DNA from: Pseudomonadota bacterium
Lineage (GTDB): Bacteria; Desulfobacterota; Desulfovibrionia; Desulfovibrionales; Desulfovibrionaceae
DNA length: 29,079 nt
Direction of reading: 5' to 3'
Assembly: GCA_023399375.1 (NCBI GenBank)
Contig: JAEWPX010000102.1
Span: 1-29,079 of the forward strand
In this document: positions 18,446 through 25,444 of the stretch, piece after piece
Position numbering within the stretch: position 1 is the first letter of the stretch
Layout: every line of letters starts with the position of its first letter
Notes under the pieces: model-generated
Databases searched by the model: none
What the model saw: only the letters and a program-made list of their open reading frames with translations
Told to the model about the DNA's origin: nothing
Translations under genes and position numbers: made by a program

Positions 18446-18682
18446 ATGAAGCCGAAACACCCCTTGCTGCTTTTTCTGGTGCTGGCGCTGCTGGCACCCC
18501 ACGCCGTTTGGGCCGCGAATCAGGCCGCCTCCCTGGCTGCAAACGGCACAGTGGCCTTGACGCCCGACACGCCCGCCGGATTTACGGTCCCGGCCGTGCC
18601 CCCGGCCGCCGTCCTGACGCCGACCATGGCGGAAGCCCCGACCAGTGTGGACACGGCCGCATGGTGGACCGGTTCTGCGTAA
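18446..18682 (+). CDS. Short secreted protein, probably a truncated remnant
   Basis: 78 aa. Residues 1-23 are a good signal peptide (MKPKHPLLLFLVLALLAPHA then VWA, cleavage before ANQAAS). The remaining 55 residues are Ala/Pro/Thr-rich and end abruptly in AAWWTGSA. The upstream spacer (CGGAAGCCCC) gives only a weak ribosome binding site. From about 18672 an unrelated HTH-like sequence continues in another frame, suggesting a deletion or insertion joint. No family is recognised. It could be the N-terminus of a longer periplasmic protein. Confidence 0.4.
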   Translation: MKPKHPLLLFLVLALLAPHAVWAANQAASLAANGTVALTPDTPAGFTVPAVPPAAVLTPTMAEAPTSVDTAAWWTGSA

Positions 18683-18845
18683 AGCTATTGACTATTTCTG
18701 CCAGCTGGCTGTGGCCCCGGACTTCCATTCCCAGCTCGCGGAACGGGATAAACGGTGGATGGAGATCCAAATTCTCCGACGACAAGGCAAGGGAATCCGG
18801 GAGATCGTCAAGCTGACGGGGCACTCCCATTACTGGGCTTTTTGA
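18672..18845 (+). pseudogene. HTH-like remnant, possibly from a transposase or resolvase
   Basis: A frame ending at 18845 contains ERDKRWMEIQILRRQGKGIR followed by EIVKLTGHSHYW. The pattern I-x-x-L-R-x-QGKGI-REI-x-x-x-TG is typical of helix-turn-helix segments of transposases and invertases. It has no plausible start and stops soon after the HTH. It abuts the attachment-site region, so it is probably a decayed piece of an earlier insertion. The family is not identified. Confidence 0.35.
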
Positions 18846-18854
18846 AGCCTTGCC

Positions 18855-18912
18855 GTAACCCTGAAATCAAAAAGAAAAAGGGTTACAGCCTGTTAGCTGT
18901 AACCCTGAAATC
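18855..18912. repeat. 14-bp direct repeats flanking the tRNA terminator
   Basis: GTAACCCTGAAATC occurs at 18855-18868 and 18899-18912, 44 bp apart, bracketing the terminator. The second copy abuts the tRNA fragment. They may be recombination or integrase-binding sequences, or a partial duplication of the terminator arm. Confidence 0.6.
18869..18906 (-). terminator. Intrinsic terminator of the disrupted tRNA gene
   Basis: On the minus strand AGGGTTACAGC, 6-nt loop, GCTGTAACCCT forms a perfect 11-bp stem followed by TTTTCTTTTTG. It lies directly downstream of the tRNA 3' end at 18914-18930, in the right orientation to terminate that tRNA. Confidence 0.88.
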
Positions 18913-18913
18913 T

Positions 18914-18930
18914 TGGTGCGAAGGGGAGAC
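18914..18930 (-). other. 3' end of a tRNA gene, attachment (att) site of the element
   Basis: The minus strand reads GTCTCCCCTTCGCACCA: five T-stem nucleotides (TCTCC), a 7-nt acceptor arm (CCTTCGC), discriminator A and encoded CCA. Immediately upstream on that strand (18931 onward) the sequence no longer matches a tRNA: there is no TTCGA T-loop. It is therefore a 3' fragment, the usual scar left where an integrase recombined at the tRNA 3' end. The acceptor sequence resembles tRNA-Leu (expected 5' arm GCGAAGG), but the isotype is not certain. The intact tRNA should lie at the far end of the element. Confidence 0.75.
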
Positions 18931-19101
18931 ACATATTTCATAGACAACTATCTGTATTTAAAATTGAAAAAATATTCAAAAAAATTGCATGCCCCTAAAT
19001 ATGTCCCTAAAATTTCAGGCTACCCCTCGCCCCGATCCAAGCCCGCGTCACGAGTTGACGATAATCGGCGACCGCCAACTGACCACCATATCGATGTCCG
19101 G

Positions 19102-19154
19102 CCCTTTTTCAGGTGTAGCACCCCCGTAGCAGCAGTGCCCCTTTTTCAGGTGTA
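19102..19154. repeat. 16-bp direct repeats near the attachment site
   Basis: CCCTTTTTCAGGTGTA occurs at 19102-19117 and again at 19139-19154 (37-bp period). Related words (TTTCAGG at 19012-19018, GTAAGCGAG and GTAAGCAG just after the second copy) lie nearby. Their place about 190 bp inside the element edge fits arm-type binding sites of a tyrosine integrase. The 18931-19453 region holds no gene. Confidence 0.6.
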
Positions 19155-19453
19155 AGCGAGTTGTAAGCAGCGCGGCTTTTTAGGGTAACCTTGGTGTAAA
19201 CTCTCGGCAAAATCCGTCCCCGTCCACAGTCCCAAGGCAACGCCAGGAACGATGTCGGCCTACACACGAATTGCCTCGCTCAAGCCCATCACCAACCCTG
19301 GCCGTAGCCCCCTCCTGATGGTTGATTGACCACGACACCCCTTGCCCTCAAATGCCACGTGCTTTTGACCCCCAAAACGAGGAAGGCGCACAACCAACCG
19401 CAATTAGTTAAAATACACTTGCATTAAATCGCGATGACAAGTAGGTTTTCCAC

Positions 19454-20896
19454 ATGGAAATACCAAGAGAAGACCTTATCGCCGTTTTGTCCCAATTCAA
19501 TCCGTGGTGGAGGAGCGAAAGCATTCCCGACTTGCCAGGATGGAGACGGGCTGCGTTTCGCGATCTTTACGAATGGGTCACAAACCCTCCTGCCCCCAGG
19601 GCCGTCTTGCTCTCGGGTGCGCGTCAAGTTGGCAAGACGACTCTTCTTCAGCAGGCCATAGATAAGCTTCTCAGCGAAGGTGTTCCACCCGCCAATATTA
19701 TTTATGCTACTTTTGACCACCCTCTTCTTAAACTGGCTGGGATCGATGCTGTTGTCAATGCTTGGCGAGAACGAGAGCCCAAAGCTATTGGCTATGAATA
19801 TCTGTTTTTAGACGAAGTCCAGTTTGTACGAGACTGGGGCACATGGGTTAAGCTGCAAGTTGACTTCCACAAACAACGCAGAATCATATTTACAGGTTCT
19901 GCAATGCCCCTAGCCAATGGGGATCAAGAATCTGGCGTGGGCCGTTGGCATGCTATTAAACTTACGACACTATCATTTTATGAATATTTACAAATTAAAA
20001 AGGTAAGCCTTCCAGAATTACCTGCCATTAATTCTTTGACTGCACTTCAGGGGTGGAATTCTAAACAATTTTATTCTTGCAAAGAACAGGCGATTCCTTA
20101 CGTGGGCCATTTTCACGAATACCTGCTCCGAGGAGGATTCCCGCAAACAGCCATGGTTGAAAGTATTACGCAAGCTCAAAAACTGTTAAGGGAAGACATA
20201 ATTGACAAAGTTTTAAAGCGTGACATGACGGCCATGTTTGGCGTTAGGCGCGTCGTTGAGCTAGAACATACTTTTTTATATTTATGCATGCACGACGGTG
20301 GGCTGTTGGACATGCCTAACCTCTGTGTAAATTTGTCTGTAAAAAGGCCCACTGCCCAGAGCTTTATCGAACATCTAGAAGCCGCACATCTCATATATAG
20401 ACTTCCACCATATGGGTATGGAAAAGATATCCTTCGAGCAAAGTTTAAAATTTATCTCGCTGATGCTGCGATTGCTCCAGCAGTCATGCTCAAAGGGAAG
20501 GCTGTTTTGGAAGATTCAGTAGCACTTGGTTCGCTAACAGAAACAGCCGTATTCAAGCACCTTGTTGCGAGATATTATACTCAGAACGTCAGATTTACTT
20601 ACTGGAAGGGAAAAAGAGACCATGAAGTCGACTTAGTTGCAGAAATGGAAGGATTGATAATACCCTTCGAGGTTAAATACAGAAACCAGCATGCAGAGCT
20701 CAAAGACCTCAAGGGCCTAATAGAGTTAGTCGAAAACAAAAATCTGTCCCGGGGCTATGTTGTAACAAAATCACTTGATGATTTTGGACGTTTAGAGGGT
20801 GAAACGCCCACTGCGAAAAAACTTATGCGAATTCCTGCGCCTCTCCTTTGTTACTGGATGGGTTTGACTGAAGTCGGGGATTTCTCAACAGACTAG
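19454..20896 (+). CDS. AAA ATPase with DUF4143 domain (AAA_14 family)
   Basis: 480 aa. The start pattern NPWWRSESIPDLPGWRRAAF is typical of this family. Walker A is GARQVGKTT with Lys61 and Walker B is YLFLDEVQF (about 114-122). A GSA sensor follows at TGSAMPLANG. The C-terminal DUF4143 part has a PD-(D/E)XK-like pattern EVDLVAEMEGL then PFEVKYRN, the usual feature of these proteins. They are common, poorly characterised ATPases in bacteria, archaea and mobile DNA. The gene is clearly more AT-rich than the surrounding element core and is in the opposite orientation, so it is probably cargo with its own promoter. The ribosome binding site is weak (TAGG). It converges on the minus-strand operon. 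Confidence 0.92.
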   Translation: MEIPREDLIAVLSQFNPWWRSESIPDLPGWRRAAFRDLYEWVTNPPAPRAVLLSGARQVGKTTLLQQAIDKLLSEGVPPANIIYATFDHPLLKLAGIDAVVNAWREREPKAIGYEYLFLDEVQFVRDWGTWVKLQVDFHKQRRIIFTGSAMPLANGDQESGVGRWHAIKLTTLSFYEYLQIKKVSLPELPAINSLTALQGWNSKQFYSCKEQAIPYVGHFHEYLLRGGFPQTAMVESITQAQKLLREDIIDKVLKRDMTAMFGVRRVVELEHTFLYLCMHDGGLLDMPNLCVNLSVKRPTAQSFIEHLEAAHLIYRLPPYGYGKDILRAKFKIYLADAAIAPAVMLKGKAVLEDSVALGSLTETAVFKHLVARYYTQNVRFTYWKGKRDHEVDLVAEMEGLIIPFEVKYRNQHAELKDLKGLIELVENKNLSRGYVVTKSLDDFGRLEGETPTAKKLMRIPAPLLCYWMGLTEVGDFSTD

Positions 20897-20902
20897 ACTG
20901 CC

Positions 20903-20978
20903 ATATTGGCTGACGCTCCGAGATTCAGAAGCGGCCAGCCCACGAGAGGAGTGCACACGGATGCGAGGGTGCCAATAT
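20903..20978. repeat. Inverted repeat between convergent genes
   Basis: ATATTGGC (20903-20910) and GCCAATAT (20971-20978) are exact inverted copies 60 bp apart, filling the gap between the ATPase and the last gene of the minus operon. A bidirectional end signal is possible, but the loop is long and there is no T-run. Confidence 0.3.
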
Positions 20979-20981
20979 TTC

Positions 20982-21230
20982 TCAACGCGACACCAGCCCC
21001 CGCGCCTCTAATCGTGTGATGGAGTTCGATAAGGCGACGGTCGCGGCCTTGTATCTCGGCCCCACATCCCCAGGCGAAAAGTAGTTCCGCAGGCAATCCC
21101 GCGTCCTGGGGAATCCATACACACTCATGAGAATATCCCGGCGTCTGACACTGCCTCCCATTTCCAGGGCAAAGGCCAGGATGCTTTCTTGCAGCCGGGA
21201 CAGGCGGGAGGGCGAGGGGCAATTTTCCAT
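20982..21230 (-). CDS. Phage-type small protein, winged-helix-like
   Basis: 82 aa from ATG 21230-21228, which overlaps the previous stop codon by one base (TGATG). It contains RLSRLQESILAFALEMGG, RRRDILMSVYGFP and a C-terminal NSITRLEARGLVSR. The spacing of helices ending in a SITRLEARGL-type segment resembles small phage winged-helix proteins. It is the last gene of the minus-strand operon. Function is unknown; DNA binding is plausible. Confidence 0.6.
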   Translation of the reverse strand: MENCPSPSRLSRLQESILAFALEMGGSVRRRDILMSVYGFPRTRDCLRNYFSPGDVGPRYKAATVALSNSITRLEARGLVSR

Positions 21231-21703
21231 CACAACGCCCCGCCCCATCCGGCGGGATGTCCACTTGTTCCACTCGCCGCGCTCCCGTCGATTCTCGGGA
21301 AGGAATCGGCCTCCTGTGTGGCGGTTCCGAACAGAGAAATAGCCCGCGCCCGTCTTTGCTCCCGGGCCTCGGCGGAATAGTATGGCGACCGGCCAGACCG
21401 GAAGGGCCAGATCGGACACGGCGACAAGCCCAGATATATTTTCCCAGCCGTGCAGCCAGCCACATCTCCACCAGGGGCGCAGCCATCACAATAGGAGCGG
21501 ATGACCTTGAGCAACCGCCGGGACGCGCCATCCGCAATTTCCCCCATCCGGTAGTTGAAAAAGATGCAGCCTGTAGACGGGCAGTCCGCCACTAGGTTGC
21601 GCTGGCCGCCCATGCACTGGACGCAGAACAGCCTGATCGACTCTAAAGCGGTTTTCCTGGAACCGTCATATCCGGGGACGGGGGGCTTGGTTTTCTTGGG
21701 CAT
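21230..21703 (-). CDS. Cys-rich phage-type protein with two zinc-finger-like modules
   Basis: 157 aa from ATG 21703-21701, behind GGAGGAG; an upstream in-frame extension lacks a site. Two similar modules are visible. The first is C-x2-C-x10-C-x4-C followed by IFFNYRMG; the second is C-x2-C-x8-C-x11-C followed by PIWPFRSGR. Each ends in an aromatic-x-aromatic-Arg-x-Gly tail, so the protein looks like a tandem duplication of a metal-binding unit. The C-terminal third is Ser/Gly-rich and shows no fold. No function is known. It lies 138 bp after the RuvC-like gene and is coupled to the next small gene. Confidence 0.7.
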   Translation of the reverse strand: MPKKTKPPVPGYDGSRKTALESIRLFCVQCMGGQRNLVADCPSTGCIFFNYRMGEIADGASRRLLKVIRSYCDGCAPGGDVAGCTAGKIYLGLSPCPIWPFRSGRSPYYSAEAREQRRARAISLFGTATQEADSFPRIDGSAASGTSGHPAGWGGAL

Positions 21704-21841
21704 GATCTCCTCCATGGAGAAAGCGTCAGAAATTCTTCGAGTAGGTACTACATCCAGCATGGGACCCATGGCCGCTTGGGAGGTAGGCCGGGACAGGGTT
21801 ATCCCCTCCCTTATCCTGATTCATCGACAGGGGTAGGGAGG

Positions 21842-22456
21842 CTACCCACTTCCGATTCCTTGCCGCCTTGCCCACCACGCCAGCAGCAGCGCATCTGCCC
21901 GGCCGTGGTCCTTTTTCCTGCCGAGGTCCGCGTCGGGGAACAGCCGCCGTGCCGTGACCAGCGATGCGGCCTTCGTGTCCTTGCCGGCCTTCCTGTCCAC
22001 AAGCCAGCGCTGCCACTCTTGCGGTCGGGGACAGACGTAGGGGATGCCGAGGGCAGCGAGGATGCCATGCCATGTGCCGACGTTTTGGCCGAAGGTGAAC
22101 ATGGAGACGACGCCTTGACCGGGCATCGCGCCCACCTTTTCTAAGGCAGCGAGGCGCACGTCGAAGCGGGCCAGCCAATCCACCAGCCTGGGGACCACAA
22201 GCGCCGGGTCGCCGGGCCAGTCGAACAGATCATGTCCATGGTCATGGATGAGGGCAGCGCAGCCGGTCACGCCGGGGTCGATGCCGATGAAGGCGACAGG
22301 GCGGCCTGTCTGCTTTCCCGCTGTTTTATCAGGCACCACACCCGGATTCTGGCTTTTCTTCGCGTGCAACTTGCGGTCGAGGGATTCCAAGTAGGCAACG
22401 GCCTGGGCCTCGACGGCGGCCTCGGGATCGGGGGCAGTGTGGGGACGGTTGTTCAT
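21842..22456 (-). CDS. RuvC-fold Holliday junction resolvase-like nuclease (phage type)
   Basis: 204 aa, ATG 22456-22454 behind GAGGGAA. The RNase H-like fold is indicated by FIGIDPGVTG (Asp60), the second acidic residue in ALEKVGAMPGQG (Glu106) and the terminal pair in DHGRADALLLA (Asp183, Asp188). These are the four acidic positions expected of RuvC-type endonucleases. The segment VSMFTFGQNVGTWHGIL is characteristic of the phage branch. It would cut branched DNA formed during replication or recombination of the element. Residues 1-50 are a variable, probably disordered leader. It follows the Zn-ribbon gene by 9 bp. Confidence 0.88.
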   Translation of the reverse strand: MNNRPHTAPDPEAAVEAQAVAYLESLDRKLHAKKSQNPGVVPDKTAGKQTGRPVAFIGIDPGVTGCAALIHDHGHDLFDWPGDPALVVPRLVDWLARFDVRLAALEKVGAMPGQGVVSMFTFGQNVGTWHGILAALGIPYVCPRPQEWQRWLVDRKAGKDTKAASLVTARRLFPDADLGRKKDHGRADALLLAWWARRQGIGSG

Positions 22457-22465
22457 GCCGTTCCC

Positions 22466-22885
22466 TCAATTCACCAAGCGGATGTCGTCGCGCGGGTTCA
22501 GCGCATCCGGTCCCAGCCAGCGCAGGGCCTTGGCCTTTGTCTCCTCCACGCTCAACCCCAGGACTCGGGCCACCGTCTCGATGCTGAAATACCGCTCCCC
22601 GTTCGGGCCGTACGCATCGGCCTGGACGCCGAAGCATTTTTGGAAGGCCGACCGGAGAGCATCGCGCACGTCATCGGGTCCGTTTTCGAGCACGAACTCG
22701 AACGCGGCCGCATGGAGCAGGTTGTGGGCCTCGAAAGTCTCGATGGCCACCTTGACGGCGTGGTCCACGTCCTGGAACTCGTATTTCAGCGCATTTACAA
22801 GCCGCCGCTGGTCTTCCAGGGGAAGGGCATCACAGGAACAACGCACGGCATCGCCACCACAGCGGGGGCAGGGATAGCTAACCAT
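22466..22885 (-). CDS. Hypothetical protein with N-terminal zinc ribbon
   Basis: 139 aa, ATG 22885-22883, with GAGGAG upstream. The N-terminus MVSYPCPRCGGDAVRCSCD has C-x2-C and C-x-C pairs typical of a zinc ribbon. The middle is helical, and the C-terminus (FSIETVARVLGLSVEETKAK) resembles an HTH segment. Overlap of 8 bp with the preceding gene shows coupling. No family is recognised; a nucleic-acid-binding accessory of replication is a reasonable guess. Confidence 0.65.
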   Translation of the reverse strand: MVSYPCPRCGGDAVRCSCDALPLEDQRRLVNALKYEFQDVDHAVKVAIETFEAHNLLHAAAFEFVLENGPDDVRDALRSAFQKCFGVQADAYGPNGERYFSIETVARVLGLSVEETKAKALRWLGPDALNPRDDIRLVN

Positions 22886-23585
22886 TATTTATCTCCTCGA
22901 AAGCGTCTTGATCCAGTGCTTCACCAGCAGCGAACCACAAGGCTTGCACCGTTGCTTTCTGCCCGGCAGTCCAGCCCTTCGGGTAAACCGGCCACCGGCT
23001 CCCACCGTCGCCACGGCAGAACCGAAGCCCCCTGTGCTGGCGCATGGTGGCAAGGATGATTTCCACGGCTTCGGCAGGGTCCAGGACCGGCAGCTTACCC
23101 CGGTTCGCGGTCAGATATTCCCTGGCGTCGGTCAGGAGCGATCCGGCGTAGGCGATCAACTCCGGTTCCAGCGCAGGCGGGTAGATGGCGATGACGCGCC
23201 CTCCGGCATGGGCCACGCGCACATCGTACAGGCGGCACACGTCGGCCAGATCGTATGCGGCCCACCAGCCGTTGAAAGAGGGGTCGGCATCGTCGGGAGG
23301 ACCGGGCAGCCAGTCGAGGCCCGTCCCGGAGGCGGGGGCCGAAGCCCCCGTGCTCAAGGCGTCCTTGGTAGAGTCCTTATGGACAATATGGACACAATGG
23401 ACGGAATTGCCCTTGGCTTCAGAGTCCGCCGGCCTAGCCCCCTTATGGACAGTATGGACAATATGGACAGAACTACCTTGTTCCGGTTGCCCTCCCCGGA
23501 TTGTGTCCATTCTGTCCAATTTGTCCTTAGGGGTCGGAGGCTGGGGCTCCCCCATCACGGCGGCCCACTTGGCGGCAAAGCCCAT
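22878..23585 (-). CDS. Element protein with repeat-encoded VHxVHxVHK segments
   Basis: 235 aa from ATG 23585-23583, behind GGAGG (6 nt). The longer frame upstream is out of register with the DUF3987 gene it would overlap and has no site. The N-terminal part carries DKLDRMDTI, VHIVHTVHK and VHCVHIVHK, produced by arrays of 9-bp DNA repeats. The C-terminal part (SFNGWWAAYDLADVCRLYDV, later RFCRGDGGSRWPVYPKGW) looks globular. It follows DUF3987 by 2 bp and overlaps the Zn-ribbon gene by 8 bp. Similar proteins next to primases exist in phage-like elements, but the function is unknown. Confidence 0.65.
   Translation of the reverse strand: MGFAAKWAAVMGEPQPPTPKDKLDRMDTIRGGQPEQGSSVHIVHTVHKGARPADSEAKGNSVHCVHIVHKDSTKDALSTGASAPASGTGLDWLPGPPDDADPSFNGWWAAYDLADVCRLYDVRVAHAGGRVIAIYPPALEPELIAYAGSLLTDAREYLTANRGKLPVLDPAEAVEIILATMRQHRGLRFCRGDGGSRWPVYPKGWTAGQKATVQALWFAAGEALDQDAFEEINNG
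23377..23528. repeat. Three arrays of 9-bp repeats (ATGGACAAT-type), third array inverted
   Basis: Array A: ATGGAC at 23379, 23388 and 23397. Array B: ATGGAC at 23445, 23454 and 23463. Array C, inverted: GTCC at 23505, 23514 and 23523. All have an exact 9-bp period and alternate with AAT/ACA/AGT. On the coding strand A and B read as VHx repeats while C reads as xxD repeats, so the DNA word is conserved while the peptide is not. Confidence 0.8.
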
Positions 23586-23587
23586 AG

Positions 23588-25444
23588 CTACGCCTCCCAG
23601 GTCTTGGGATTGACGATGTAGGCCGCACTCGGTTTCCGACCAGGGCCTTTCCGGGGTTCGCCCGAAGCCTCGAAAATGAAGGCGCGATCTTCCAGGATGG
23701 ACAGGCCGGCGTTGACCTTTTCCATGGTCGGGTATCGTCCCCGGACGCACCGCAGCGCATCCCGTGCCGTAAATCCTGTCACACGGTCGCGCATGATCCA
23801 GCGCAAGATGGAGCGGGCGCAGTCCTGGGCGGGGTCGGTCCCCATGAGCCCAAAGGCGGCCTTGGCGTGCTCGGCCAGAATGGCGGCGACGGACAGGGCT
23901 GACCGCATGGTGTCGGGCGTAATGGCGCACTTGTGGGGATCGGGCGTTGTCGCCGCATGGAGCAATCCGGCTAGCCGCACGGCTTGGCCCGGAAACTTGC
24001 CGGCCCAATCGGTCATGAATTCAAACTGTCCGCCCGGCCGAAGTTCGGCTTCGACCATCCCGGCGAACTGCCCCCACAACGCGTAGGCCGCCGGGTCCAG
24101 GCCAATCCAGTAAGCGGTCTTCTCGCCGCTTTCATTAACGGCCCACGGCAGAGCCAAAATCCGATGGACGGACTGCCGCCATGCCTCCGTGATCTCTATG
24201 GGCACCGGCTTGGTTTCGATAGCACGCTCTCCCAAGCGGCTTTTTGGCATCACGAACAAGAAGCGTCCGACCAGCCCACGGCCTCGAAATCCCGGGCGGG
24301 AAGCAAGCCCCTGGACAATCTCCGGTTGTGGAGAAATCACCATGGTTAAAAGAGGGTTTTCCAGGAAGAGGGAATCCCGACTCCGGCGATCAATCCGGCA
24401 AGACTCGCCCGACCAGAATTTGAGTACCGCGTCGAGGTTCGGGACACCGTTAGAATAACGGCCTGCCAAGATGTCAAAAATGCCGCCCTCGGCTTCCAGG
24501 AGGCCGATACTCTCATCGTGCTTGGAAATGGTTTCCGCCAGGGCTTCGGGCGTGAAATCGTCAGTCAAGAGCCTGGGGGCGATGGGCACATCGGGCAATT
24601 CCCGCTCCATGGCTTTAACTTCCTCGATAATGTCCTTTCTGGCCTCGGCGGTCGCAGCTTGTGCCGCCTTGGTCCGTTTCGCTTCGATGGCTTTTTCGAG
24701 GGTCTTCCTTTCGGATTCCGCGTCGAGGATGATGTCGCGCATTTCCTCGCGCTTGGACGCCTCCCATTCCACCAACGGACGCTTGCAGGCTTCCACGGTC
24801 GCGGATTTTCTTTCTCCCGGAGGTAGGGGGCACAACGCATAGATGTTGAGTGGTTCAGCATAACCGCGTTTGACCGCCACACTCAGCTTGCGCTGGGCGG
24901 CAACGGCCATGGTCCCCAACGCATTGATGAGGGCCAACTCGAAGGGGACTTGGATTGCCTCGGACAGCGCCAGGGGGAAGTCCTTGAGGATGCCCGGCAC
25001 GATCTCCGGTTCGATGGCTGGCGGCGTGGCCTCGTCGAAGTGGACAGGAGCACAGTCTTCCACATGGGCGCGCGGGGCTCCCTGCCCCTCGGCCCGGCTC
25101 CCTCCATTCGCCCGACCAGACCCAACAAAACCCTTGGCCCGTGCGATCTCATCGTCGAGCCATCGGCACCGGGCAGCGCCTTTTTCCCGGTATTTGTCGC
25201 CTATCGGGAAATGGTCGAAGATATATTTTATCAGCACCGGGTCAGAGCCCGCGCCGACCAAAGCGGAGAGCACGCCTCCGATGGCTTCGGATCGTTGTCC
25301 TTTTTCCACGCCGTCGAGGATGAGGCGCTTTTTATCGGCACCGATCTTCAGATCGTCCACAAGCCCGCGCATTTCGTCGTCAGGCATCCGCACGTCCAAC
25401 AAGCACGACAGATCAAGGCCATGCTGCACAAGCTGAATATTCAT
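23588..25444 (-). CDS. DUF3987 (YfjI-like) replication-associated protein
   Basis: 618 aa, ATG 25444-25442 directly after the stop of the primase gene. A DUF3987 core is visible: IQVPFELALINALGTMAVAA, then NIYALCPLPPGERKSATVE (207-217; the usual degenerate P-loop of this family). A charged coiled coil lies at about 227-285. Then come ESIGLLEAEGGIFDILAGRY, RRSRDSLFLENPLLTMVIS and a GLVGRFLF segment. The C-terminus (RDRVTGFTARDALRCVRGRY) resembles a winged helix. The family is regularly paired with primase-polymerases in phages and plasmids and is thought to act as a helicase-like partner. The catalytic role is not proven. Confidence 0.9.
   Translation of the reverse strand: MNIQLVQHGLDLSCLLDVRMPDDEMRGLVDDLKIGADKKRLILDGVEKGQRSEAIGGVLSALVGAGSDPVLIKYIFDHFPIGDKYREKGAARCRWLDDEIARAKGFVGSGRANGGSRAEGQGAPRAHVEDCAPVHFDEATPPAIEPEIVPGILKDFPLALSEAIQVPFELALINALGTMAVAAQRKLSVAVKRGYAEPLNIYALCPLPPGERKSATVEACKRPLVEWEASKREEMRDIILDAESERKTLEKAIEAKRTKAAQAATAEARKDIIEEVKAMERELPDVPIAPRLLTDDFTPEALAETISKHDESIGLLEAEGGIFDILAGRYSNGVPNLDAVLKFWSGESCRIDRRSRDSLFLENPLLTMVISPQPEIVQGLASRPGFRGRGLVGRFLFVMPKSRLGERAIETKPVPIEITEAWRQSVHRILALPWAVNESGEKTAYWIGLDPAAYALWGQFAGMVEAELRPGGQFEFMTDWAGKFPGQAVRLAGLLHAATTPDPHKCAITPDTMRSALSVAAILAEHAKAAFGLMGTDPAQDCARSILRWIMRDRVTGFTARDALRCVRGRYPTMEKVNAGLSILEDRAFIFEASGEPRKGPGRKPSAAYIVNPKTWEA

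Noticed and set aside
23377..23528. Repeat arrays considered as a CRISPR
   Set aside because: The repeats are only 9 bp with 3-bp variable steps, lie within a coding frame and have no spacers or cas genes nearby.
22878..24008. Extended form of the VHxVHxVHK protein starting at 24008
   Set aside because: The added N-terminal 140 residues are antisense-like Arg/His/Pro-rich sequence overlapping the DUF3987 gene out of frame. ATG 23585 has a clear GGAGG.
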